Positions 42,183-51,263 of a DNA stretch of 64,000 bases are shown one piece after another. Each line of letters starts with the position of its first letter. Position 1 is the stretch's first letter. Below the pieces are notes generated by a model. The model was not told the origin of the DNA. It saw only the letters and a program-made list of their open reading frames with translations, and ran no database searches. The translations under genes and the position numbers were made by a program. Source of the stretch: Paenibacillus harenae DSM 16969. Its GTDB lineage: Bacteria; Bacillota; Bacilli; Paenibacillales; Paenibacillaceae. The DNA is taken from NCBI RefSeq assembly GCF_000422465.1, contig NZ_AULV01000017.1:62001-126000 (forward strand). Reading direction: 5' to 3'.

Positions 42183-43370
42183 TTACCCTTTGCTGATAGC
42201 GGCAGCCGGTATAGTGACCAGTATTTTCCACTCATAACCGCCCTGCTGCCGCATCCCTTTAATGGCGTTAACCTCGCGGTTCGCTATCTCCGGGATCATA
42301 GAAGTATCGATTTCAAGGCACATGTCTGCCGAAACGATTCCTACCCCGCCGCCGCCTGAGCCGGCTTTTTCCTTGGTTATTTTATTAGGCATGGTTGGGA
42401 TGCCATCGTGTATTCCTCCGTACTTCGTAATACCGTTAGCCAGAGCATTTTTGCCATCAGACCTGGATACCCACCGGTACAACGTAGCCGGCACATTGTT
42501 CGGAAACGGGTATTCGCCCTCCACTTCTTCCTTTGGCGCTTCGTCGGACTCAATCTCACAATTTAAATATTCGGCGCCATCGGCTACGTTGGCCGGCGTC
42601 CCGGAGTGATTAAGTTTATTCAGCGCCGCTTTAATGGTCCGGTAATTTGTTTTTTTGTCATCGCCGTTAAGCCCTACCCCTACAATGAGATCTCCCTTGA
42701 TGGCGTCCAGCGCTTTTTTCATCTTCTGGTTCAGCTTCCTCTGAATAATTCCGGCACGCTGAATAGCCTGACCGGGCTGCTGCGCCCCGGTATCGGCTGA
42801 GAAAGAAGTGTCGGTATCATGATTACTTTTATAGGCTGCCGCACCCATGATATCGGCTTCTCGCTCTAAATCCTTATCATCGTTTACCAGCATTCCGCTC
42901 ATCTGCAGGGTAGGCTGCACTCTTTGCTGCCTTTGCTGTACGACATGCCATCCCTCATGCGGAAGATGCTTCTCCTGACCGGGACCGATGTGAATATCAT
43001 TTCCCTGCGCATACGCTGAGGCTTGTACCTCTTCAGGCTTACTGGAGTTGTAATGAACGCGAACGTCGGATAAATCCATGCCGGATAGATCCTCCAATCC
43101 GTTTTTGAGGCGATCGGGCATCCCTGTTCCGTTCTCTTTTCTTTGGATTGGAGGGGATAAAGGCGTACCCGCATGCATGGAGGCTCGCAGTAATTGGGTT
43201 ACATTCCGGTTACCAATCGTTTTTTGCAGCTGCATGATTGCGTCAGGGGTATGCTGGGATACCGACGCTGCGGTATTCTTCAGATCAAGTCCTTTCGGGC
43301 CTGCAGCAGCAGATGACTTATGTGGAACGGTTTTACGGATATCTGTATTCCCACGATCATGCGTAGGCAT
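42183..43370 (-). CDS. DUF4157 (eCIS core domain) protein with a C-terminal putative effector domain
   Basis: 395 residues from ATG 43370, after GGGAGTGGAGAG. The eCIS-core domain (about 85-165) shows 'LEDLSGMDLSDVRVHYNSSK', 'QASAYAQGNDIHIGPGQEKH' and 'LPHEGWHVVQQRQQRVQPTL', with the metallopeptidase-like HExxH. Then a linker and a C-terminal domain (about 225-395; 'ATLYRWVSRSDGKNALANGI', 'GYEWKILVTIPAAA') that looks ADP-ribosyltransferase- or RES-like, on weak grounds. Such proteins ride in contractile injection particles or are released as polymorphic toxins. No injection-system genes are in the window and no obvious immunity gene is adjacent. Confidence 0.75.
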   Translation of the reverse strand: MPTHDRGNTDIRKTVPHKSSAAAGPKGLDLKNTAASVSQHTPDAIMQLQKTIGNRNVTQLLRASMHAGTPLSPPIQRKENGTGMPDRLKNGLEDLSGMDLSDVRVHYNSSKPEEVQASAYAQGNDIHIGPGQEKHLPHEGWHVVQQRQQRVQPTLQMSGMLVNDDKDLEREADIMGAAAYKSNHDTDTSFSADTGAQQPGQAIQRAGIIQRKLNQKMKKALDAIKGDLIVGVGLNGDDKKTNYRTIKAALNKLNHSGTPANVADGAEYLNCEIESDEAPKEEVEGEYPFPNNVPATLYRWVSRSDGKNALANGITKYGGIHDGIPTMPNKITKEKAGSGGGGVGIVSADMCLEIDTSMIPEIANREVNAIKGMRQQGGYEWKILVTIPAAAISKG

Positions 43371-43663
43371 GTTCTCTCCACTCCCTTGTAAGTAAAACTG
43401 TACAACATATGCAGCGGTCATTACATTTCTTTCTAGCGCGTAGTTTCTGTAGAGAGGTTTCTAGAAGATGCGTTAATTATATCAAAAAACAAGCATATTT
43501 CCGGAATTTATTTAGGCGAACCGAATACGCGTGAAGAGCAACTGTATCGGTACAGTCTTGGGAATTTGTTGTTGTTGGGATCTGTATTTCGTTTTACTAT
43601 TTCAAGTATCGGCTCCATGTTCGCGAACACGTCTCTATTTGTTTAAGGAGGATACTAGCTTCG

Positions 43664-44605
43664 ATGAATCCATCCGGATTGAAACTTGCTTATCTATGCG
43701 CGGTTATGAATGCTATGATCATGGGATTTTCATTTTTATTCACTAAGATTGCGCTCGAATTCGCTGAGCCCCTGGATTTGCTGGCATTCCGGTTTGCCGC
43801 ATCCTTCACCGTTATGTCCATTCCCGTCCTGCTGGGCCGGGTCCGCTTGAACTACCGCGGGAAGAAGCTACACAAGGTGCTGCTCTTGGCTGCCCTGTAT
43901 CCGCTGGGATTTTTCACGCTCCAATCCTACGGCCTGCAGCATGCCACATCCAGCGAAGGAGGCATTCTGTTTGCTTTCACACCGGTTCTAACGGTGCTGC
44001 TTGCATTCCTGTTTTTGAAAGAAACGACCACCCTCCTGCAAAAGCTATCCATCTGTCTGTCGGTCAGCGGAGTCCTGTTCATCTTTATGATGAAGGGCAG
44101 CCGAATCGATTGGTCCAATATGACGGGGATTGTTCTCTTACTCCTGTCTTGCCTAGTTGTGGCAGGGTACAGCGTGCTCGCGAGGCTGGTGCTCAAATCG
44201 TTCAGTCCCGCGGAGATTACGTATGTCATGCTGGGCATTTCCTTTCTTTCGTTCCTTGCCGCTTCGCTTGCCGGACATACAGCCGCAGGTACGCTCGATC
44301 ACTTGTTCTCTCCGCTTGCCAGCGGTACGTTTATCGTGGCCATCCTCTATCTTGGCGTCTTGTCCACACTGGTTACGGCGCTTAGTTCAAACTATGCCTT
44401 GTCCAGAATCGAAGCGTCCAGAATGAGCGTATTCTTCAATCTATCGACGATTGTGTCTATCGCTGCCGGAGCGCTTTTGCTTGGGGAGGAAGTCAGAATG
44501 TATCATATCGCCGGTTCTGCGCTTATTATTGCCGGTGTCATGGGGACCAATCTCCTCGGGGAGAAAAGGGTCCCCACGCAGCGCAAAGCGATGTGGCGGG
44601 GGTAG
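43664..44605 (+). CDS. EamA/DMT family transporter
   Basis: 313 residues, GGAGG twelve bases before ATG 43664. Ten hydrophobic helices in two EamA halves: 'LCAVMNAMIMGFSFLFTKIA' and 'EGGILFAFTPVLTVLLAFLF' in the first, 'MTGIVLLLLSCLVVAGYSVL' and 'SRIEASRMSVFFNLSTIVSI' in the second. Exports metabolites such as amino acids, or drugs. Inner membrane. Substrate unknown. A truncated oxidoreductase follows. Confidence 0.9.
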   Translation: MNPSGLKLAYLCAVMNAMIMGFSFLFTKIALEFAEPLDLLAFRFAASFTVMSIPVLLGRVRLNYRGKKLHKVLLLAALYPLGFFTLQSYGLQHATSSEGGILFAFTPVLTVLLAFLFLKETTTLLQKLSICLSVSGVLFIFMMKGSRIDWSNMTGIVLLLLSCLVVAGYSVLARLVLKSFSPAEITYVMLGISFLSFLAASLAGHTAAGTLDHLFSPLASGTFIVAILYLGVLSTLVTALSSNYALSRIEASRMSVFFNLSTIVSIAAGALLLGEEVRMYHIAGSALIIAGVMGTNLLGEKRVPTQRKAMWRG

Positions 44606-44639
44606 ATGGCTCGGCAAGTCAAGTGTTGAAAGAAAATAA

Positions 44640-45215
44640 AGAAGCGCGAATAGAGACAATGCAGCGTGGGCACTGGAGCGCGGGGCCGACTACCTCGACG
44701 GCGCCATCGCCGCTACACCGCCGCAGGTCGGAAGACTGGACACCACAATTTTCACATCGGGTACAAAATCCGCCTACCAAAAGAGTGAGCCGCTGCTCAA
44801 GAGCTTGGCCGGAAATGTCCCTTATCTGGGAGAAAAGGTCAGCGCGGCTTCCTCGACGGACTTGGCATTTCTCTCGACGCTGTTCGGTTCGATGATGGGA
44901 TTCTTTCATGCAGCGCGTATCCTTGAATCCGATGGCCTTCGCGTAGATGAATTCGGATCGATGATCTCTGCAATATCTCCAGCAATGGGAGAAATGATCA
45001 AATACGAGGGAGATATCATCCAAGCCAATACGTTCGATCAACCGCAAAGCTCTCTTAACACCTGTATGGTTGCGGTAAAATTGTTCGTGGAACAAGCGAG
45101 GGAAGCCGGAATCAACGCCGAATTTCCAACTTTCGCCTTAGGTCTTTTCCAGAAAGCATTGGATGCAGGTTACGGAAATAAGGAGCTCGGCGCGCTTGTC
45201 AAAGTGCTGCGTTAG
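44640..45215 (+). pseudogene. C-terminal remnant of an NAD(P)-dependent oxidoreductase (imine-reductase/6PGDH-like)
   Basis: After an in-frame TAA at 44637 the plus strand is open to 45215 without a usable start. 'WALERGADYLDGAIAATPPQ', 'SEPLLKSLAGNVPYLGEKVS' and 'FPTFALGLFQKALDAGYGNK' match the second half of 6-phosphogluconate-dehydrogenase-like imine reductases. The N-terminal NADPH-binding half (about 110 residues) is absent, so it is 5'-truncated by a fusion to the end of the DMT gene. The gap 45216-45410 holds nothing clear. Confidence 0.7.
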
Positions 45216-45410
45216 AAGCAGACTCCATGCAAACAAACCCCTCTTCATCGTTGAGAAGCTTCAAGCACATGACCGGCCACGTAGAAGAAAAGGTAAATAG
45301 CCAGAACATAGATAGGGGCAAGCAGCCTGGACAAAGCTGTCTCGCTCCTCCTATGGTTCTTATAGCGCCGATTTCCCGTCCATTACGCTTACGCAAATCT
45401 CCGAGTGCTT

Positions 45411-46775
45411 TCACAACCTCTTTTTAATGCGTACTCGAATCCCGTTTTTAGGCCGCAGTGTAATCGAAGGTTCCGGAAGAACATCATGCCCCTGATCGAG
45501 TTCAATATGGAACTTTTGAATAATTGAAGCGAGTAACAATGTGGCTTCCATCATTGCAAAATTATTTCCGATGCAGACTCGCGGTCCTGCGCCAAAAGGA
45601 AAATAAACATAGGAGGGCAAACTTTTTTCAAATTCGGGCGACCAACGATCGGGAATAAAAGAATCTGGTTCATTAAAATACTCCGCGTGCCGGTGCATTA
45701 CCCACTGACTCATTGCCACTTCACAGCCTGCCTGCAAACAATATCCATCAATCCAAACATCCTCAATCGGTTCACGAGAGATATACCAAGCAGGCGGGTA
45801 TAATCTCATCGATTCATTAATGATTGCTTTCGTATAGGGAAGAAGCGGAATATCGGATAATGAAGGAGCTCTTCCTTGCAATACTTTCCCCAACTCAGCA
45901 ACTAATTTCTTCTCTGTATTCGCATGTTGAGCAAGCAAAAAAATCGTCCACGATAAAACATTAGCCGTTGTTTCATGACCGGCAAGAAATAATGTCATCA
46001 CTTCATCCCTTAATTGTTTGGGGGTCATCCTTTTCCCGTCATCATCTTGTGCTGCGATCAGCATGGAAAGAAGATCCCCTCGATCCCAATTCTCCGCTTC
46101 TCGATATCCAATAATGTCATATATCGCTTGATCCAATTGTGATATGCTTTCCATAAGACGCTTATTTCCAGGTACTGGGATGGGAAAAGGCATTCTTTCG
46201 AGCAACATCCGAGTAATACTTGTATACTGCTTAACGTATTCATGAATTACTTGATTAAGCGCCTTGCCGACATGATTTGACCCCTGATATTGCGGTTCCT
46301 GCAGATCGATATCGAAAAGTGTTTTTGCGACTATATCCATGGTACACCGCATCATCTCTTCATGAACATCAAGCATTTGGCCGTCGTTCCAGTTGCGAAG
46401 CATTCTGTCGGCATACTGAGTCATGGTATCCGCATATTTTTCAATGCGATGTTTATGAAAAGCCGGTTGCGATAATCTCCGTTGCCTCAACCAGAAATCT
46501 CCTTCGCTTGTAAGCAGTCCATTGCCCAGCACCATACTCAGGATCCGATCACGATGATACCCTTTTGCGAATAATCGCTGCGAGTTCGAGAGGACAAACT
46601 GAATATCCTGCGGACGACTTATAATATAGGTTTCGCGATCTTTTTCTAATCGCACCCTAACAACAGGACCATATTTTTCCGCACAATTCCTAAAAAAATC
46701 ATGCGGCTTTGAACCGACTTCATACAGGTTGCCGATAAAAGGGATTTCTTTAGGACCCGGTACTTTTTTCGTCAT
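45411..46775 (-). CDS. Cytochrome P450
   Basis: 454 residues from ATG 46775, eight bases after GGAGG; nearer ATG 46781 and 46820 are less suitable. The I-helix has 'FLAGHETTANVLSWTIFLLA', the ExxR motif is 'INESMRLYPPAWYISREPIE', and the heme loop is 'FPFGAGPRVCIGNNFAMMEA' with the Cys ligand near residue 400. No membrane anchor, so it is soluble, and it needs an outside ferredoxin/flavodoxin reductase. Resembles the CYP4/CYP102-like bacterial class. It lies 19 bases after the saccharopine-dehydrogenase-like gene, in one operon with it and under MarR control by inference. Confidence 0.92.
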   Translation of the reverse strand: MTKKVPGPKEIPFIGNLYEVGSKPHDFFRNCAEKYGPVVRVRLEKDRETYIISRPQDIQFVLSNSQRLFAKGYHRDRILSMVLGNGLLTSEGDFWLRQRRLSQPAFHKHRIEKYADTMTQYADRMLRNWNDGQMLDVHEEMMRCTMDIVAKTLFDIDLQEPQYQGSNHVGKALNQVIHEYVKQYTSITRMLLERMPFPIPVPGNKRLMESISQLDQAIYDIIGYREAENWDRGDLLSMLIAAQDDDGKRMTPKQLRDEVMTLFLAGHETTANVLSWTIFLLAQHANTEKKLVAELGKVLQGRAPSLSDIPLLPYTKAIINESMRLYPPAWYISREPIEDVWIDGYCLQAGCEVAMSQWVMHRHAEYFNEPDSFIPDRWSPEFEKSLPSYVYFPFGAGPRVCIGNNFAMMEATLLLASIIQKFHIELDQGHDVLPEPSITLRPKNGIRVRIKKRL

Positions 46776-46794
46776 TTTCATACCTCCGTTTTCT

Positions 46795-47862
46795 TTATGA
46801 CTCATGAAGTACTTGTTCATCTAATGTGACAACGTCATTTAAATCGGCAAATAGTTCAGTAGGCTGGAACAACTCTTCAATATGAAATACGCCTGGCGGA
46901 TGCTGCCCTCCATACACTTTTTTCGCCACATACGAAGCAACTCTCCCTGTTACGTAAAACTCCTTTTCTCCACGAATCGAACCTTGATAGCGTACATGAT
47001 GACCATTTATTTTCCCCGCAACATCAGCTTTTGCTACATATATTTCCGATCCCCACTGCGATTTTTCGAAAAGATCCACGACCTTTCTTCGGATAAAGGG
47101 ATTTTGTAATAACCGAATAATCCCTGTTCGTTTCAACACTGCTATTAGGTTTGTCATCATTACCGAATCGAAACAGAGCCGTGTCGACACAGAGGAAATA
47201 CCCAACGTCCGAGGCAAAACGTGCTGATCGGAAAAGTTGAACCGATATGCTGTTCTGCGTCCTAATTTCGACGGAAAATCCGTTATCATTCCATCGGAAA
47301 AACTAGTCACTTGTTTTTTGCTTCCTTGCTCAACAACAGGATAAACGGCACTCAGATTATCCACCGTCCATTCAATAGCCGCACGCCCATGCGCATCACC
47401 TAAACCTAACAAAATATAAATATCTGCACGATCAACTATATCCAACAAGGCGTTGCCTTGCTTCACAAGCATGTTGGTTATGCCGGGCGACAAACCGACA
47501 CTCAGTACTGCAGTTGATTGCGGGGAACGAATTTCTTGAATTTTCGCCATTACCGAATAGTCCGCCGTAACATCGATATAATCGACACGATGTTTAAAAC
47601 ATGCTTGAACAAAATCAGTACTTTGGATATCCAGGCACATGATAACGAGGGAAACACCCTGGAAGAAATCGTCTGAAATCCGTTCATTCACATCAAGTTG
47701 CATCGGTAACACTTTCCTGTCCGTATCAATCGAAAACTGTTCCGCCTTTTGAAAATCCCGTCCCGCAGCGAATACCTTATAAGGATAAGCTCTTCCTAAT
47801 TCTTCGCAAATCACTTTGCCAACCTTTCCGTATCCGCCGACCACTATGATTTTTTTCTTCAA
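46795..47862 (-). CDS. Saccharopine dehydrogenase-like NAD(P)-binding protein
   Basis: 355 residues. 'KKKIIVVGGYGKVGKVICEE' is the Rossmann GxGxxG loop, 'MQLDVNERISDDFFQGVSLV' and 'CFKHRVDYIDVTADYSVMAK' follow, and 'SVGLSPGITNMLVKQGNALL' is the start of the second domain, as in the saccharopine dehydrogenase/trans-acting enoyl-reductase family. Reaction not known; carbonyl or enoyl reduction of a lipid or polyketide is common in the family. A MarR-type operator lies 18 bases upstream of its start, and a P450 gene follows. Confidence 0.85.
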   Translation of the reverse strand: MKKKIIVVGGYGKVGKVICEELGRAYPYKVFAAGRDFQKAEQFSIDTDRKVLPMQLDVNERISDDFFQGVSLVIMCLDIQSTDFVQACFKHRVDYIDVTADYSVMAKIQEIRSPQSTAVLSVGLSPGITNMLVKQGNALLDIVDRADIYILLGLGDAHGRAAIEWTVDNLSAVYPVVEQGSKKQVTSFSDGMITDFPSKLGRRTAYRFNFSDQHVLPRTLGISSVSTRLCFDSVMMTNLIAVLKRTGIIRLLQNPFIRRKVVDLFEKSQWGSEIYVAKADVAGKINGHHVRYQGSIRGEKEFYVTGRVASYVAKKVYGGQHPPGVFHIEELFQPTELFADLNDVVTLDEQVLHES

Positions 47863-47879
47863 TTAAAAACCACCCGACT

Positions 47880-47902
47880 TTTAATTTAGTAACTAAACTA
47901 AA
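47880..47902. promoter_or_regulatory. MarR operator 2
   Basis: TTTAATTTA-N5-TAAACTAAA differs from the site before marR at one arm base and at two spacer bases (20 of 23 match). It lies between marR and the saccharopine-dehydrogenase-like gene, so the two-gene operon may have its own promoter under the same control. Confidence 0.7.
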
Positions 47903-47915
47903 TGGGTAAAAAAAA

Positions 47916-48362
47916 TTACTTCTGTAAATGAGTGCAGAGCTTCTCTAAGCAAATCTCAAAAATTTCAATTTCCTGTTCATTTAATTGGGAGCTTAACTCC
48001 CGATAGAAATCCAAGTGCATCTCTTCATGAGCTCGAAAAGCACTTTTCCCGACTTCTGTTAAAGATACAATGATACTTCTTGAATCCTCAGGATTTGGTG
48101 TTCGCTTCACCAAATGTTTTTCTTCCAGACGTAAGATGATTTGTGTTACAGCCCCCTTGGTTACTTGAAGGCGATCGGCGAGTTCACTCATTAGTACACC
48201 TCCTTCTGTGCCAATCGCATCAATGGTATGAATCTCACTCGGCGTTAATGGTCCAGCCTTTCCGAATGTACGAGGTTGTTTTTCTAAACGCTGGATTTGC
48301 ATAATGAGTTTACTAAGGTTCTGGATACTTGATTTTGAGTAATTCTCATTGTTCTGTCGCAT
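47916..48362 (-). CDS. MarR family transcriptional regulator
   Basis: 148 residues. Winged HTH at about 55-115: 'SEIHTIDAIGTEGGVLMSEL', 'ADRLQVTKGAVTQIILRLEE' and the wing 'KRTPNPEDSRSIIVSLTEVG'. Dimerisation helices are at both ends. A near-perfect palindrome covers its start region (48366-48388) and a near-copy precedes the next gene, so it probably represses itself and the SDH-P450 operon until a ligand, perhaps the P450 substrate, binds. Confidence 0.92.
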   Translation of the reverse strand: MRQNNENYSKSSIQNLSKLIMQIQRLEKQPRTFGKAGPLTPSEIHTIDAIGTEGGVLMSELADRLQVTKGAVTQIILRLEEKHLVKRTPNPEDSRSIIVSLTEVGKSAFRAHEEMHLDFYRELSSQLNEQEIEIFEICLEKLCTHLQK

Positions 48363-48365
48363 GTT

Positions 48366-48388
48366 TTTAGTTTAGCAAATAAACTAAA
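48366..48388. promoter_or_regulatory. MarR operator 1
   Basis: TTTAGTTTA-N5-TAAACTAAA is a perfect 9-bp inverted repeat with a five-base spacer, ending four bases before the marR start codon. Its position would block initiation. Confidence 0.75.
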
Positions 48389-48470
48389 TGTTTTCAAGAG
48401 TTCGTCAAAATATAGGTGGTGGCAGGTTACTGCGACCAGCCGTTAAGTTTTCATAAACATAGTAATTGAT

Positions 48471-51263
48471 TCAGCGATTGTCATATTGGATGTTCACATA
48501 GACGAACACCTTCTTATCCGGGCTATAGTCGTCGTCCGAATGTCCCTTAATCCTCCATACTGCCGCGTAACCTTCTTGCACCTCGGCAGCGCTGTTCTCG
48601 GCACCACTTGAGGATTTCGTCGTCTTAACCGGCAGTCGCTTACCCTCGCCCACGGTCTCCAGGCTCAGGTCATAGTCTTCCCCTTCCGGTGAGACCATGG
48701 AAACCTTAACGACTCCATGGAAACCTTCAGGGGGGCTCCAAAATCCGCTCAACTCATGTCCCGGGGACGAAATGTACCCGTAATATAACGCAAATTTATA
48801 ATTTGATCCGCCTTCTTGATACGTTTTGGAATCGGAAAGCTGGAGTTGGTACGGATGAATCTGAAACAATGAACTGCCGTCGATCCGGTACCATTCGCCA
48901 TCCCGGTCTTGCAACTCTCCCGAACCGCTGAAGGAATACAAGAGCTTGCTCTCTTCGGCGGAATAAAGGGAAGTGGAGCCTTTAAACGTGTACGCTACCG
49001 TTCCGTCCGGTGCCAGCTTCTTGATGGCGAGGGGAGTGCCGTCCCCGGGGGTTGCAAACACTTGTTTTTTCGCGCCTTCCGGAGACCGGACATACAAGAT
49101 CCAACGATCCTTGTCCGCATCGTACTCCTTAAAGGCGATCCATCCGTTGTTGATTCGGTATGCCGCCCTATGGTCGGACTCGGAGTCGGGACTGTGGGTT
49201 AGCGTCATGATTTCGTCATCTGCGCCGCGTACCTGGAGCTCCCACTTGGAATCAAGCGTGAGTGCTTTGTAGACGATGTTTTTTCCGTCGGTCAAAGCCC
49301 CGGAGTATGCCTGATAGTTCCCTGAAGGCTCGTATGACGTCAACGTGCCGTCGGGCAGCAACTTGTAGAGCTTGTAGGGCCCCGATGTATACATTGGATC
49401 CGTATAAACCACCGTTCCGTCCGCCAACAGATCATATTGGACGGTTTCTGGAAATTCATAATGAGTCGGATTTGTCCAGTGCGTATTTGTAGTCAGATTC
49501 GCAACAAGGCCGTCAAATAGCACAATATTCCCGTTTACATCGAGCGGGATCCCCCATGACTCATGATACTCCCAAGGTTGATACGCGCCGTCCTTCCAAT
49601 AAACAGCAAAGTTACCGCCTCTTGTCGACATGGAATAGACAACGCCGTCAGCGGTCAGATCCGCTGACCGATAGCTTAAATCGTACCCGGTTGCATCGTC
49701 AACCTTTACTTGGCTTTTATCCCTACGGTCGTACAGCCAAAGCGCTTCACCAAGAGTGGGTGATTTCCATATCCAAAGAATTCGGTTTTGGTCGAAATCC
49801 ACAATGGTTCCGTCAACCTGGAAAAGGAGCGTTTCATCTTTCGTTCCAGCAGTCGTGACCGTCACGTCTTTTTTCACACTTTGGTTGCCATCGGCATCGA
49901 CGGCGATCAGTGAAAAGAGGTAGGATGAATTTGAAGACAACCCCTTCACTTCATAGTTGTTCGCATCCCCGTTCAGGGTAGCGAGCAGCGTGTTTTCTTG
50001 GTATACCAAGTACTTGTCTACACCCGTTTCATCCGTCGCCGGCTGCCAATTCAGCCGTACACTGCTATAGGTCACATCAGTAACCGTCAGCCCGTCGCCT
50101 TCAGGCCACTCCGGCGCCCCGAATTGAACTTGAAGGGGAATAAAACGGGCTGTCTTTGTTCCATCGCCGAGTTGGCCAAAATCATTCTTTCCCCACGTCC
50201 AGACGGTACCGTCGCCTTTGACAGCCATACTATGCTGAGAACCTGCAGCGATGTCGACAACCGAACTGAGATCCTGTACTTGAACGGGCCAACCGTTTCC
50301 ATACCCCCTTGGATCAAAATCATGGTTTCCCCAAACCCATACCGTTCCATCGCTTTTAAGTGCCAAACTATGCCCATAACCCGCAGCAACGTCGATCACC
50401 GAACTGAGATTCTGTACTTGAACAGGAGTATATTGGGGGTAATAACTTCCATCGCCCAGTTCACCGCTAAAATTCGTTCCCCACGCCCATGCGGTCCCAT
50501 CGCTTTTTATTGCCAAATTATGGTGCCAACCTGAAGCAATGGCTGCCACCGAACTTAGACCCTGCACTTGAACGGGAGTAACACTGTCTATGGAACTTCC
50601 ATTGCCGAGTTGTCCAATATCATTCCTTCCCCACGCCCAGACGGTGCCGTCGTTTTTGAGCGCCAAGCTATGGGGATTGCCCGCAGAGACGGCGATAACC
50701 GAATCGAGACCCTGCACTTGAACGGGAGTATAACGGTCTATCGTAGTTCCATCCCCAAGTTGGCCAGATGCATTATTTCCCCACGCCCAGACGGTGCCAT
50801 CGCTTTTGAGTGCCAAACTCTGCGCGTAATTCGCAGCAATGCCGATCACCGAACCGAGATCCTCTACTTGAATAGGAGTATGACGTTCTGTCGTGCTTCC
50901 GTCGCCGAGTTGCCCATAGTCATTAGATCCCCACGCCCATACCGTTCCGTCGCTTTTGATTGCCAAACTATGGCTTTCTCCTAAAGCAATGGCTGTCACC
51001 GAACTTAGACCCTGCACTTGAACGGGCGTAGAACTCTCTGACGTGCTTCCTTCGCCGAGTTGTCCGCGCTCATTGCTTCCCCACGCCCATACTGTTCCGT
51101 TCTCATTCAGAGCGAAAGTATGGCGTCCTCCTGCAACCATCGTTACACCCGATTTCGAATTCTCTGCTAACACCGCGGTATCGGACTCGGCGGCTGCCTG
51201 AAAGGGCAGAAGCAGCGTCAGCATTAGCAAACCACAAACCAAAAGCATAAATTCTCGTCTCAT
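48471..51263 (-). CDS. Secreted RCC1-propeller protein with FN3 domain
   Basis: 930 residues from ATG 51263, after GGAGGG. Signal peptide MRREFMLLVCGLLMLTLLLP then FQAAAESD. Seven RCC1 repeats of about 50 residues (about 50-385; 'DGTVWAWGSNDYGQLGDGST' type) would close one seven-bladed propeller. A fibronectin type III domain follows (about 395-475; 'LTVTDVTYSSVRLNWQPATD'). The last 450 residues have many short beta strands ('DGTVVYTDPMYTSGPYKLYK') and may be a second propeller. RCC1-type secreted proteins in Paenibacillaceae have no proven role; binding at the cell surface is likely. Confidence 0.88.
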   Translation of the reverse strand: MRREFMLLVCGLLMLTLLLPFQAAAESDTAVLAENSKSGVTMVAGGRHTFALNENGTVWAWGSNERGQLGEGSTSESSTPVQVQGLSSVTAIALGESHSLAIKSDGTVWAWGSNDYGQLGDGSTTERHTPIQVEDLGSVIGIAANYAQSLALKSDGTVWAWGNNASGQLGDGTTIDRYTPVQVQGLDSVIAVSAGNPHSLALKNDGTVWAWGRNDIGQLGNGSSIDSVTPVQVQGLSSVAAIASGWHHNLAIKSDGTAWAWGTNFSGELGDGSYYPQYTPVQVQNLSSVIDVAAGYGHSLALKSDGTVWVWGNHDFDPRGYGNGWPVQVQDLSSVVDIAAGSQHSMAVKGDGTVWTWGKNDFGQLGDGTKTARFIPLQVQFGAPEWPEGDGLTVTDVTYSSVRLNWQPATDETGVDKYLVYQENTLLATLNGDANNYEVKGLSSNSSYLFSLIAVDADGNQSVKKDVTVTTAGTKDETLLFQVDGTIVDFDQNRILWIWKSPTLGEALWLYDRRDKSQVKVDDATGYDLSYRSADLTADGVVYSMSTRGGNFAVYWKDGAYQPWEYHESWGIPLDVNGNIVLFDGLVANLTTNTHWTNPTHYEFPETVQYDLLADGTVVYTDPMYTSGPYKLYKLLPDGTLTSYEPSGNYQAYSGALTDGKNIVYKALTLDSKWELQVRGADDEIMTLTHSPDSESDHRAAYRINNGWIAFKEYDADKDRWILYVRSPEGAKKQVFATPGDGTPLAIKKLAPDGTVAYTFKGSTSLYSAEESKLLYSFSGSGELQDRDGEWYRIDGSSLFQIHPYQLQLSDSKTYQEGGSNYKFALYYGYISSPGHELSGFWSPPEGFHGVVKVSMVSPEGEDYDLSLETVGEGKRLPVKTTKSSSGAENSAAEVQEGYAAVWRIKGHSDDDYSPDKKVFVYVNIQYDNR
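50130..51110 (-). repeat. Seven tandem ~150-bp RCC1-coding repeats
   Basis: The gene part coding for the propeller repeats a unit of about 150 bases with high DNA similarity between repeats 1, 2, 4 and 5, for example the recurring stretches coding for TPVQVQGLSS and DGTVWAWG. Suggests recent duplication or gene conversion between blades. Confidence 0.75.

Noticed and set aside
45199..45414. A 71-residue minus-strand frame between the oxidoreductase remnant and the P450 gene
   Set aside because: It has no ribosome site or recognisable domain and overlaps the end of the remnant.
48421..48450. A further copy of the palindromic repeat near CCAGCCGTTAAG, and one near 54187 (CTAACGGGTAAG)
   Set aside because: Only seven to nine bases match, and neither has the second half or a hairpin, so they were not counted.
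50130..51110. Regular repeats that could suggest a CRISPR array
   Set aside because: The period is about 150 bases, the frame is open throughout, and the translation is a series of RCC1 repeats.
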